Positions 34,352-42,217 of a stretch of DNA of 64,000 nt are shown here, piece after piece (positions within the stretch are counted from its first letter, which is position 1; every line of letters starts with the position of its first letter). The stretch lies in contig NZ_JALKAN010000002.1 in NCBI RefSeq assembly GCF_023015965.1, positions 310,001 to 374,000 on the forward strand, in the 5' to 3' direction. The notes beneath the pieces were generated by a model. It ran no database searches. It was not told where the DNA came from and worked only from the letters and a program-made list of their open reading frames with translations. A program made the position numbers and the translations under genes. The stretch comes from Allomuricauda sp. F6463D (lineage in GTDB: Bacteria > Bacteroidota > Bacteroidia > Flavobacteriales > Flavobacteriaceae).

Positions 34352-36080
34352 AAGTCTTTGCCTTGGACTGGAGGGATACTTTTTTTTGTATTGTGCTCAA
34401 GGTTTTGGGGTTGTTGCAACAATCCACGGCATCATGCGTCTGCACAAAAAGATTTTCCTCTCCCAGCACATCTATAATTCCACTGGAATATAAAATATCC
34501 CTTGTGGGGCCAATTGCCCCGGCAATTAAAAATTGTATGCCCTTTTCCCGCAGTTCCAAAATAATTCGCTCAAGCATTATAGCAGCACTGCTGTCAATAT
34601 AATTAATGGCTTCGGCATTGAGTACAATATATTTTAATTTATCACCTTTCTTTACAATTTGCTGATATAGTTGTTTTTTGAAGAAATCCTTGTTCCCAAA
34701 ATAGAGTTGGGCGTCAAATCTTAAAATTAATTTATCATCGTTTATCTCAACATCCTCAGCGAACCGGTCTATGTTTTTAAAATATGTGGTCCCTTTGATT
34801 CTGCCCAAAACAGCAATATGCGGTTTTGAGATTCTGTAAACCAGTAATAATAGGGAAAGTAATACGCCTAAAAGTATTCCTTCTATTAAACCAATAAATA
34901 GTGTCATAAAAAAGGTGGCCACCAATAGAAAAAATTCATCTTTTCTATTTTTCCATAATACAATAGGGTATTTTACATCAATCAAACCAAAAACCGAAAC
35001 CATAATAATTCCACCCAAAGCAACTGAAGGTAAATTGTAAAATAGAGGTGTAAGAAATAGTAAAACTCCGCCAATAAACAGGGTGCTGATTATAAGCGAC
35101 ATATTGGTCTTGGCGCCTGCCTCATCATTTACCGAGCTTCTTGAAAAGCTCCCTGAAACAGGGAATGATTGAAAAAATGAACCTAATATATTGGACAATC
35201 CCAAGGCTCTCAACTCCTGGTTGGCTTCAATTTCATATTCCGGGTGCCTTTCTTCTATGGTTTTAGCAATAGAGATAGATTCCATAAAACCAAATAGGGC
35301 AACGGTAAGGGCTATGGGCAAAAACTCCCCTATTCTATTCCACGGGCCACTTGGTATCTGAAAATTAGGTAATCCTTCAGGAATAGCACCAACTATTTTA
35401 ATTCCTTTGGAATCCAAATTCAGCAATACTACTGCCAATATGCCCAATACCACTATCAGCAATGGAGCGGGTAGTTTTTTATTGATTTTTTTTAATCCAA
35501 TAATCAATAGGATTACCAAAACACCAAAGACCAATGTTAACAAATGGACATCACCGAAACTTTGAAAAATGTTGCCCAACAACTGATAAATTTTACTCGA
35601 TTGCGGTAAAGCTACCCCTAAAATATGTTTTAATTGTCCCAGACCTATCATAATGGCTGCTGCAGAGGTAAATCCACTAATAACGGGTTTGGATAAAAAA
35701 TTAACAAAGGAACCCATCTTCAAAAACCCAAAGAGCAACTGCACTACACCTATAAGTAGTGTTAAAAATATAACTGCCGAAATATAATCTTCAGTTGTGG
35801 CAAATTGCATGGCCCCAATCCCAGCTGCTACCAACAAAGAATCCATTGCTACGGGTCCCACGGCCAATTGCCTGGATGTTCCGGTAATGGCATAAACAAA
35901 TTGGGGTACTAGCGCCGCATACAGCCCATAAATGGGAGGCATGCCAGCAATCATGGCGTATGCCATTCCTTGGGGAACCAACATAATACCAACAGTAATA
36001 CCTGCAATTAAATCGCTATAAAGCAAAGAGCGATTATACGTCTTCATCCACGATAAAAAGGGAAAAATCCTCTTGAGCAT
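34347..36080 (-). CDS. SulP-family anion (sulfate) permease with STAS domain
   Basis: 577 residues from ATG 36080 (LKRIFPFLSWMKTYNRSLLY). An ATG at 36119 is rejected because it would place the start codon between the operator and the -7 element of its promoter module. Around 12 helices, with DLIAGITVGIMLVPQGMAYA and FFQSFPVSGSFSRSSVN, then a C-terminal STAS domain (about 425-540, LNAEAINYIDSSAAIML). Likely moves sulfate or sulfite, the product side of sulfur oxidation; bicarbonate is an alternative substrate. Confidence 0.9.
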   Translation of the reverse strand: MLKRIFPFLSWMKTYNRSLLYSDLIAGITVGIMLVPQGMAYAMIAGMPPIYGLYAALVPQFVYAITGTSRQLAVGPVAMDSLLVAAGIGAMQFATTEDYISAVIFLTLLIGVVQLLFGFLKMGSFVNFLSKPVISGFTSAAAIMIGLGQLKHILGVALPQSSKIYQLLGNIFQSFGDVHLLTLVFGVLVILLIIGLKKINKKLPAPLLIVVLGILAVVLLNLDSKGIKIVGAIPEGLPNFQIPSGPWNRIGEFLPIALTVALFGFMESISIAKTIEERHPEYEIEANQELRALGLSNILGSFFQSFPVSGSFSRSSVNDEAGAKTNMSLIISTLFIGGVLLFLTPLFYNLPSVALGGIIMVSVFGLIDVKYPIVLWKNRKDEFFLLVATFFMTLFIGLIEGILLGVLLSLLLLVYRISKPHIAVLGRIKGTTYFKNIDRFAEDVEINDDKLILRFDAQLYFGNKDFFKKQLYQQIVKKGDKLKYIVLNAEAINYIDSSAAIMLERIILELREKGIQFLIAGAIGPTRDILYSSGIIDVLGEENLFVQTHDAVDCCNNPKTLSTIQKKVSLQSKAKTL

Positions 36081-36095
36081 GCAAATGGTTTTATA

Positions 36096-36140
36096 CAAAA
36101 ATAGTTTAGCTAAAGACAAACCCCAGTAACAAAGGGCACA
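36096..36140 (-). promoter_or_regulatory. Sulfur-regulon promoter module, SulP gene
   Basis: Operator read on the plus strand AGTAAC-AAAG-GGCACA at 36125-36140 (right half imperfect) and -7 element TATTTTTG at 36096-36103 (minus). Total 45 bp, 45 bp before ATG 36080. Confidence 0.68.
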
Positions 36141-36143
36141 AAC

Positions 36144-36776
36144 TTAAAGATCTATTACATGAATATAATTTCTATGTAGCACCAATTTTTTCATTTTTTC
36201 CAGCTTTTTCAATAATCTAGAAATCACTACCCGTGATGTATGTAAATCATAAGCTATTTCTTGGTGTGTATTTTTTATGCGGTTATCGTTGGTTACTTCA
36301 ACCTTCTTCTTTAAGTAATCTACCAATCTTTGGTCTAAATTTTTAAAAGCAATGTTATCCACAGTTTGCAACAGCTCATTAAGGCGGTTTTGGTAGCTTT
36401 CAAAGACATAGTTTCGCCAACCTTTGTACTTGCCCATCCATTCTTCCATTTTTTGTACGGGAACCATCACCAAGGTAGTATCGGTCTCGGTTACTGCCCT
36501 GATTTCACTTTTGGTTTGTCCCATGCAGCATGCCATGGTTACCGAACAGGTTTCTCCTTGTTCCAAATAATATAAAAGCAGTTCGTCGCCTTCCTCATCT
36601 TCCCTGAGCACTTTTATGGCTCCGGACAACAACAAGGGTATGCTTCTAATATATTGTCCAATATCCATTATGGTCTCGCCCGCAGGCACTTCAATCAATT
36701 TGCCCACTTCAAGAATTTCATCGATAAGGGGTTGTTCAAAATAGTTGCTAAATGTTCCTAATAGTTCTTCTTTCAT
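36144..36776 (-). CDS. Crp/Fnr-family regulator with a Cys-rich ligand pocket
   Basis: 210 residues from ATG 36776 (KEELLGTFSNYF); ATG 36791 adds five residues. Cyclic-nucleotide-like beta-barrel (about 10-125), dimer helix, then a Crp-type winged HTH (about 145-205, HQEIAYDLHTSRVVISRLLKKLEK). Where CRP has the cAMP-binding RxA motif, this protein has GETCSVTMACCMGQTKSE with Cys77, Cys83 and Cys84, so cAMP sensing is unlikely and thiol chemistry plausible. Probable activator of the module promoters. Confidence 0.85.
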   Translation of the reverse strand: MKEELLGTFSNYFEQPLIDEILEVGKLIEVPAGETIMDIGQYIRSIPLLLSGAIKVLREDEEGDELLLYYLEQGETCSVTMACCMGQTKSEIRAVTETDTTLVMVPVQKMEEWMGKYKGWRNYVFESYQNRLNELLQTVDNIAFKNLDQRLVDYLKKKVEVTNDNRIKNTHQEIAYDLHTSRVVISRLLKKLEKMKKLVLHRNYIHVIDL

Positions 36777-36849
36777 ATTATATAAATGCACTCCCCTAAG
36801 GTAACTATTTTGGGAAAAACAATCAGATGTTCCAATAGCTTAAAAAGAA

Positions 36850-36875
36850 AGACCCGTACTATTCCGTACGGGTCT
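36850..36875 (-). terminator. Intrinsic terminator of the SusCD phosphonate operon
   Basis: AGACCCGTAC and GTACGGGTCT form a perfect 10-bp stem around a 6-base loop; on the minus strand it is followed by a U-rich tract. It lies 48 bp after the stop of the last enzyme gene (36923) and before crp/fnr. Confidence 0.82.
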
Positions 36876-36922
36876 ATTGCAAATTAACGCAAACTAATAA
36901 ACTGAATCAAACTTACTTAAAC

Positions 36923-37999
36923 TTATAATTTTATGGGTTCTCCAGTAATATCCTCTACAACAGGCATTCCCAACAACTTTAAAATAGTGGGTGCAAACTG
37001 ATTGGAATACAATTGTTCTTCTTGACCAACCTCTCCCATTGGCTGCACATCGTTCCCAAAGGCTACCATCCAAACAGCACCAGCTCCTTTAATATCGCCA
37101 CCATGGCTTCTCCAAGTATCAAGTGGTTGTGTTCCCCTGCCATGATCCGTGGTAATAATAAATACGGTTTGGTCCTTATAAAAATCATCCTGCTGGGTGA
37201 ATTCCCATACCTCTTTAATCAAGGCATCGGTATTGTTCGCCGATTTCAAATAGGCTTGATAATCCCCATCGTGGGCAAAATCATCTGTTTCACCGTAGGA
37301 GATATAAACCAATTTAGGATGTTCTTTTTTCATGTGCTCCAATGCATAATGATGGGTAAATGCATCCAACCGAACCGCACCCCAAGGGCTTGGTATTTGT
37401 TCTTGAAGCTCGTTCAAAAACTTTTCCCTTTCGTTCAAATTTTCGGTAGCGGCCTCAAAACCTGCATTGACAGGAACACCGGAACGTTCTTCGTTGATAA
37501 TGAAAGGAAATACATCCCAACTGCCAAAAGCGGCAACTTTGCCCTTTCCTTCGGGGGTATTGTTGTAACGCTCCAAAATGGTGGTGTTGGGGTTTGGTTT
37601 CTTATCGTTGCTTCGGATACGGGCATCGTCTGCGGCTCCCGTCAAAATTTCGTTGTAGCCTGGGTAGGAAAACCACATGGAATTGGTCAAGTTAACTTTA
37701 CTGCCCAACTTTCGATTTCCATGTATTTGTCCCATTTTCTTGACTTGTCCCCAGAAAAACGGAAGTAGAGCTTCTCTTCTTTCTTCGGGGGTTTCCCTCC
37801 AAAAAGCTCTTTTCAACATATCGGCATCGTCAACATAATCATTGTTCCCGATCAACAGGGAATCCGCTCCAGTGAACAGTTCCTGCCAACGGAAACCATC
37901 CAAAGTGATTAAGACTATTTTGGTATCCCCTGAATTTTGTGCATGGATATTAAAAATCGCTGCCATGGCAGCCATCAAAAACAAAATTTTATTTTTCAT
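36923..37999 (-). CDS. Alkaline-phosphatase-superfamily hydrolase (phosphodiesterase/sulfatase-like), secreted
   Basis: 358 residues, signal peptide to about residue 20 (FNIHAQN). Superfamily pattern: IVLITLDGFRWQELFTG near the N-terminus, SMWFSYPGYNEILTG in the nucleophile region, GETDDFAHDGDY, and the metal ligands in IITTDHGRG and WRSHGGDI. The family splits phosphomono- and diesters, phosphonoacetate or sulfate esters; the neighbours argue for a phosphorus substrate. Last gene of the operon, overlapping the previous stop by 11 bp. Confidence 0.85.
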   Translation of the reverse strand: MKNKILFLMAAMAAIFNIHAQNSGDTKIVLITLDGFRWQELFTGADSLLIGNNDYVDDADMLKRAFWRETPEERREALLPFFWGQVKKMGQIHGNRKLGSKVNLTNSMWFSYPGYNEILTGAADDARIRSNDKKPNPNTTILERYNNTPEGKGKVAAFGSWDVFPFIINEERSGVPVNAGFEAATENLNEREKFLNELQEQIPSPWGAVRLDAFTHHYALEHMKKEHPKLVYISYGETDDFAHDGDYQAYLKSANNTDALIKEVWEFTQQDDFYKDQTVFIITTDHGRGTQPLDTWRSHGGDIKGAGAVWMVAFGNDVQPMGEVGQEEQLYSNQFAPTILKLLGMPVVEDITGEPIKL

Positions 38000-39593
38000 T
38001 TTCTTGTAGTGTTTTAAATGTTGCTATTTCGGACCAATCGCTCCAATTCAAATTTTGGTCACGGTACCGAACTCTCCAATAATAGGTAGTGTTAGATTTT
38101 AAACGTTTGGTTATTTCATCCCTAAGGTCATCTTCTTTTTGGCGATTTTCTTTGTAATACCAATTTTCAAATTGTTTCCAACTGTCCAAAGCCAATTTTT
38201 CAAAATCTTTGTTCTCGGAAACCTGCCAGTGCGATGCTGCATGGAATGCTCCGCTAAGTGGACTGGAAAACTCACTAGCTTTCAAAATAGTGAATTCTTC
38301 CATTACCATTTCATTGTTCGCTGGGGAAACCGCCTTGGGTGCTTCTGGCTTTTTTTCCAATCGCCAAATGGTGATGCTATCCCGAAGCTCATTTTCTCTT
38401 GACTTTATATTGTTCCCTTGGCTAATCCTTTTAATGGTAAATTTTGGGTCGTTTCGGTTTCCGTCCACTTCCACCATTACAAAACCATACTCATCTTGGG
38501 TAACGGTGAACTCATCATAATCCCTGCCTTCAAACTCACCCCAATTGTCAATAGCTCCACCAGCGGATGCCACATTGATCCATAAGTGCTTGTGATCTCT
38601 GGACTGTCCTCTGGAATATCCGTGGGTATGTCCAAAAAAGTGTATACTGGGCTTTCCGGTTTTAGTGGAAAACGCCTCAAGCATTTTCACCACTTTTCCT
38701 GTTGATTCTTCTTCACCGGGAATCCAAAGTTCGGATTTATGTGGGTGATGCAATTGTGCAAAAACAAAATCAATGTCATCATTTTTTTCGGTATCCTCCA
38801 ATACCTTTTCCAACCATTGATACTGTTCTGGAAGGTCACGGTAACCTTCGTTGGAATTCAGCCCAATAATTCGCGTGTTACCATAATCCTTAAACCACCA
38901 ATGTTCGGCATAGGCAGGGGTTCCATTCTCAGGAAGACTGAAATATTTGAAATAGAAAACAGAATTCCGCTCATGATTCCCCAAAACGGGATACACTGGA
39001 ACTTTGGCAAATAGTTTTTGGGCTGGATCAAAGAAATGTTCCTTCCATTGGTAATATTTGCTGCCGGTGGAAACCAAATCACCGGGTATCATCACCATGG
39101 CCAGATTATCGGGCAATTTGCCACCGTATTCTTTTTCGAGATATTGGAGCACTCCTTGATTCACGATTTCCGAAAACTTGTTCGGATGTTGGCTATCATA
39201 TTGCATATCGCTCATCGCAACTATATTGAAAGATTCCTCGTCACTTGAAAACGGGGGAGTTTTAAACTGGAAAATATCGGATTTGGTCTTGCCTGTTTTT
39301 ACACGGTAATAATAAGTTGTGAAGCGTTTTAATCCTACCAGTTTTACGGTGTGCACCCTTGCATCCGAAAAATTGATGTCCTCGGCCTTTCCAGAGGTCT
39401 TTTTGCCCAATTTTTCCGTAGTTCCCCATTCCACAATACTTTCCTCTCCGCTCGTTGTTTCCCACATAATCACAATGGAATTGGGTTCGGCATCCTGTAG
39501 ATAGGGTTGCACCAAAATTTGGGGTTTTGTTTGGGCCGTGATTTGAATCACGCCCACAAAAAATACAATCAACAGTTGGTTTATTTTTCTCAT
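37989..39593 (-). CDS. Purple-acid-phosphatase-like metallophosphoesterase, secreted
   Basis: 534 residues from ATG 39593, where TAATG overlaps the ammonia-lyase stop by one base; this start gives a signal peptide (INQLLIVFFVGVIQITAQ). N-terminal fibronectin-like domain (about 25-115), then the metallophosphoesterase core: AMSDMQYDS, MIPGDLVSTG, VLGNHERN, QLHHPHKS, FFGHTHGYSRG. C-terminal fibronectin-like part (about 430-530). Releases phosphate from organic esters outside the cytoplasm. Confidence 0.87.
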   Translation of the reverse strand: MRKINQLLIVFFVGVIQITAQTKPQILVQPYLQDAEPNSIVIMWETTSGEESIVEWGTTEKLGKKTSGKAEDINFSDARVHTVKLVGLKRFTTYYYRVKTGKTKSDIFQFKTPPFSSDEESFNIVAMSDMQYDSQHPNKFSEIVNQGVLQYLEKEYGGKLPDNLAMVMIPGDLVSTGSKYYQWKEHFFDPAQKLFAKVPVYPVLGNHERNSVFYFKYFSLPENGTPAYAEHWWFKDYGNTRIIGLNSNEGYRDLPEQYQWLEKVLEDTEKNDDIDFVFAQLHHPHKSELWIPGEEESTGKVVKMLEAFSTKTGKPSIHFFGHTHGYSRGQSRDHKHLWINVASAGGAIDNWGEFEGRDYDEFTVTQDEYGFVMVEVDGNRNDPKFTIKRISQGNNIKSRENELRDSITIWRLEKKPEAPKAVSPANNEMVMEEFTILKASEFSSPLSGAFHAASHWQVSENKDFEKLALDSWKQFENWYYKENRQKEDDLRDEITKRLKSNTTYYWRVRYRDQNLNWSDWSEIATFKTLQENEK

Positions 39594-40963
39594 TAGGCTA
39601 TGGTGTTTATTTTTAGAAAAGCACAGTTTAATATTTCGAAAGCTTTTTCCAGTTCTTCCCTGGTTATGGTCAATGGTGGTGATAGTTGGAGTACATTTCC
39701 TTTGGAAACCTTGAAACTCAGGCCTTGTTTTAGACATTCATACATAATTTCTTCGGCTTCGGCCGTTGCTTTTTCCTTGGTGGTTCTATTGGTTACCAGT
39801 TCTATGCCCCATAACAATCCTACACCTCTTACATCTCCAATCATAGAATATTTTCGGTGCATTTTGTAAAGTGCTTTCTTCATAAACTCTTGATCTTCCT
39901 TTACCTTTTGCAATAACTTTTCTTCTTCAAGAACTTCCAAAAGCGTCAAACCGGCCATGGAACCCATCGGGCTTTTCTCGTGGGTGTAATGCCCAAGAGA
40001 GATGTGGCCGAATTTATTGTACTCTTCACGGGTAATGATTGCGGCTTGCGGAAATATGCCCCCACCCAATCCTTTGCCCAAACAAAGAATATCCGGCTCT
40101 ATGCCGAAGAGTTCGTAGGCGAACATTTTGCCTGTCCGTCCAAAGGCTATCGGAATTTCATCCAAAATCAACAAAACACCATGTTTGGTGCACAATTCCC
40201 GAGCACCTTTCCAAAACCTTTGTGAGGGAATTTGTACATCGGTATTGCGAATGGTCTCTGCCAAAAACGCACCGATTTGATGGTCTTTTTCCAACACATA
40301 TTCCAAATATTCAAGGGCTTTGTCCTCATTTCCTTCAAAAATACCGCGATAGGTAATCGGGGGCGGTATACGCTCCACACCAGGCATCAACGGCCCCATA
40401 TGTTCTTGAAAAACCGATTCGCCACCAACACTTATGGCATCCAACGAAGCCCCATGAAACGAATCCCAAAAAGAGACTACTTTGTGTTTTCCTGTGACGG
40501 CACGTGCCAGTTTTAAGGCAATTCCAATGGCGGAACTACCATTGGGCGTGAGCAAAATTCGATTAAGCCCCTTTGGGGTGTATGACGTTAGCTTTTCCAC
40601 AAACTGAACGGCCGTTTCATTCGCATACCTACGGGTCGAAAAGGTCAATTTTTGAAGTTGCTCCGTTAATCTCGAAACCAATTTTGGGTGCGAAAATCCA
40701 ATTTGGTGCACATTGTTTCCATGAAAATCCAGGTATTTTTTTCCAGAAACACTTTCAATATAGGAGCCCTCACAATTTTGCAACACGTCCAAACAAGGGG
40801 TGGACATGGATTGATGCATAAAGTATTTTGCATCTTTTTCCAGTAGTTTTTTTGTCTCTTCGCTTATTTCTTGCCGCAACCAATCACCCCGTGCCGAGGT
40901 TAGGTTGATGTCGCCTTCCACAACAGATTCTGCGTTGTGCCTATCGCGCTTTGTATGGTCCAT
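39593..40963 (-). CDS. pbfA: PbfA-like PLP enzyme ((R)-1-hydroxy-2-aminoethylphosphonate ammonia-lyase)
   Basis: 456 residues, class III aminotransferase fold. The N-terminus VEGDINLTSARGDWL and FMHQSMSTPCLDVLQ, with FHGNNVHQIGFSHPK and FWDSFHGASLDAISVGGE, are features I recall from PbfA proteins, which remove ammonia from 1-hydroxy-2-aminoethylphosphonate to give phosphonoacetaldehyde. The PLP Lys is at 297 (LCLGKGLGGG) and the pyridine-binding Asp at 268. Phosphoethanolamine phospho-lyase is the closest alternative. A cytoplasmic enzyme placed between secreted phosphatases in the operon. It overlaps the MBL gene by 23 bp. Confidence 0.8.
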   Translation of the reverse strand: MDHTKRDRHNAESVVEGDINLTSARGDWLRQEISEETKKLLEKDAKYFMHQSMSTPCLDVLQNCEGSYIESVSGKKYLDFHGNNVHQIGFSHPKLVSRLTEQLQKLTFSTRRYANETAVQFVEKLTSYTPKGLNRILLTPNGSSAIGIALKLARAVTGKHKVVSFWDSFHGASLDAISVGGESVFQEHMGPLMPGVERIPPPITYRGIFEGNEDKALEYLEYVLEKDHQIGAFLAETIRNTDVQIPSQRFWKGARELCTKHGVLLILDEIPIAFGRTGKMFAYELFGIEPDILCLGKGLGGGIFPQAAIITREEYNKFGHISLGHYTHEKSPMGSMAGLTLLEVLEEEKLLQKVKEDQEFMKKALYKMHRKYSMIGDVRGVGLLWGIELVTNRTTKEKATAEAEEIMYECLKQGLSFKVSKGNVLQLSPPLTITREELEKAFEILNCAFLKINTIA

Positions 40964-42215
40964 GCTTACTTATTATTTCGCGCTCTTCGGATGTATCGTC
41001 CAACACATAAATATCGTATGTATCGCCATTGTCATACACCCGAACAACAATATGTCCTTTTTGACTTTTATATTGATCCAACCTGTCACCGATCACTTCT
41101 TTTGCGCCTTGCAACATTATGGTTGAAAAAATATCCCGGTCACCGGGGTATAGTTTTTTTGATGTTATTCTTCGCAACACCTCTTCGCCAGGATGGTCGG
41201 CTGTCCAGTTTTGTTGAATCCACACCCGTGGACGCACGGTGCGCACATAAAACGGGTTTTGGGAGTCTCGGTTACCATGATGATTCAAGGTAGCTACATC
41301 AACCGGCCCAACAACGGGAGCCACATGGGACTCCACATCATTTATATTCATTTGACCAAAACTATTGATTCCTGAAATATCACCTCCCGTATAGTAATTG
41401 AACTTCCCATAATCTATTCGAATGGCGTTGCTCAACGGGTTTTCTCCAGGATATTCATCTTCTTTAAAAAGTGGATAAAATGAATTATCAAAGCCTGTCC
41501 AAATATTTCCATTGGAAGCGATGTTCTGTACCCAAAATTTTGGATAATCCTTTGGATGATATTGCAATATAATTTGATTGCTGCTTCCTACCTGCAAAGC
41601 CTCATTTTCCAATCCCACCTTTTCTGATTGATACTCGATGAACTTCCAATACTCCTTCAAACTGGGGATCATTTCGTACTTGTCCCTGACAAACTCTTCT
41701 TGGGATTGTACTTTTTCATCTTTCAGGTCAATGGGATAATCAAATCCTCTATCAATCAATTTTTTGATGGGAATCAAATCGCCTACCTCCATAATTCCCG
41801 TAAGTTGATATCCTCCTTCAGAAATCTTGCGCAAAGAATCTATCTCTCCAAAATGGTCATCATGGTAATGGGTAATCAAGGCATAATCCAACTTTCGTTC
41901 TTGTTTTTTTGGCGAGTATTGATCTATATAATCCACTATCCATTCAGGTGCGGTCCTGGACTTGTTTGGAACCAAAGCTGCATTTCTGCTCGACGTTGTT
42001 CGTGGGTGGGTCTCGGACATATCGCCTGCATCCACTAGCATGGTGGTACCATCCGGAAATACCATAAAAGTTGCATCTCCCCTACCTGTATTTATATGGT
42101 GGATATCCAAAAAACCAGGCTTCCAGGTCGGCAATTGTTGTTTTTGCCCGTGTGAAATTTGCATCACCAAAAAGGTGATGAAAACTATTTGAGTTTTTTT
42201 GAGGTTAAAATGCAT
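40941..42215 (-). CDS. Secreted metallo-beta-lactamase-fold hydrolase (ComEC-like)
   Basis: 424 residues. Signal peptide (IVFITFLVMQISHGQ), then HHINTGRGDATFMVF and the metal motif ITHYHDDHFGEIDSL (HxHDDH) and ATLNHHGNRDSQ, typical of ComEC C-terminal-like MBL proteins. C-terminal region YDNGDTYDIYVLDD. Phosphodiesterase activity is likely from the family and company; the substrate is unknown. Confidence 0.8.
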   Translation of the reverse strand: MHFNLKKTQIVFITFLVMQISHGQKQQLPTWKPGFLDIHHINTGRGDATFMVFPDGTTMLVDAGDMSETHPRTTSSRNAALVPNKSRTAPEWIVDYIDQYSPKKQERKLDYALITHYHDDHFGEIDSLRKISEGGYQLTGIMEVGDLIPIKKLIDRGFDYPIDLKDEKVQSQEEFVRDKYEMIPSLKEYWKFIEYQSEKVGLENEALQVGSSNQIILQYHPKDYPKFWVQNIASNGNIWTGFDNSFYPLFKEDEYPGENPLSNAIRIDYGKFNYYTGGDISGINSFGQMNINDVESHVAPVVGPVDVATLNHHGNRDSQNPFYVRTVRPRVWIQQNWTADHPGEEVLRRITSKKLYPGDRDIFSTIMLQGAKEVIGDRLDQYKSQKGHIVVRVYDNGDTYDIYVLDDTSEEREIISKHGPYKAR

Positions 42216-42217
42216 GC

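Noticed and set aside
36800..36815. Possible sulfur-regulon operator before the crp/fnr gene
   Set aside because: Only one half-site (GGTAAC) is present and no -7 element lies at the module distance, so autoregulation is not supported.
37013..37768. 251-codon plus-strand ORF
   Set aside because: Antisense to the AlkP-type hydrolase, whose motifs are intact; a shadow.
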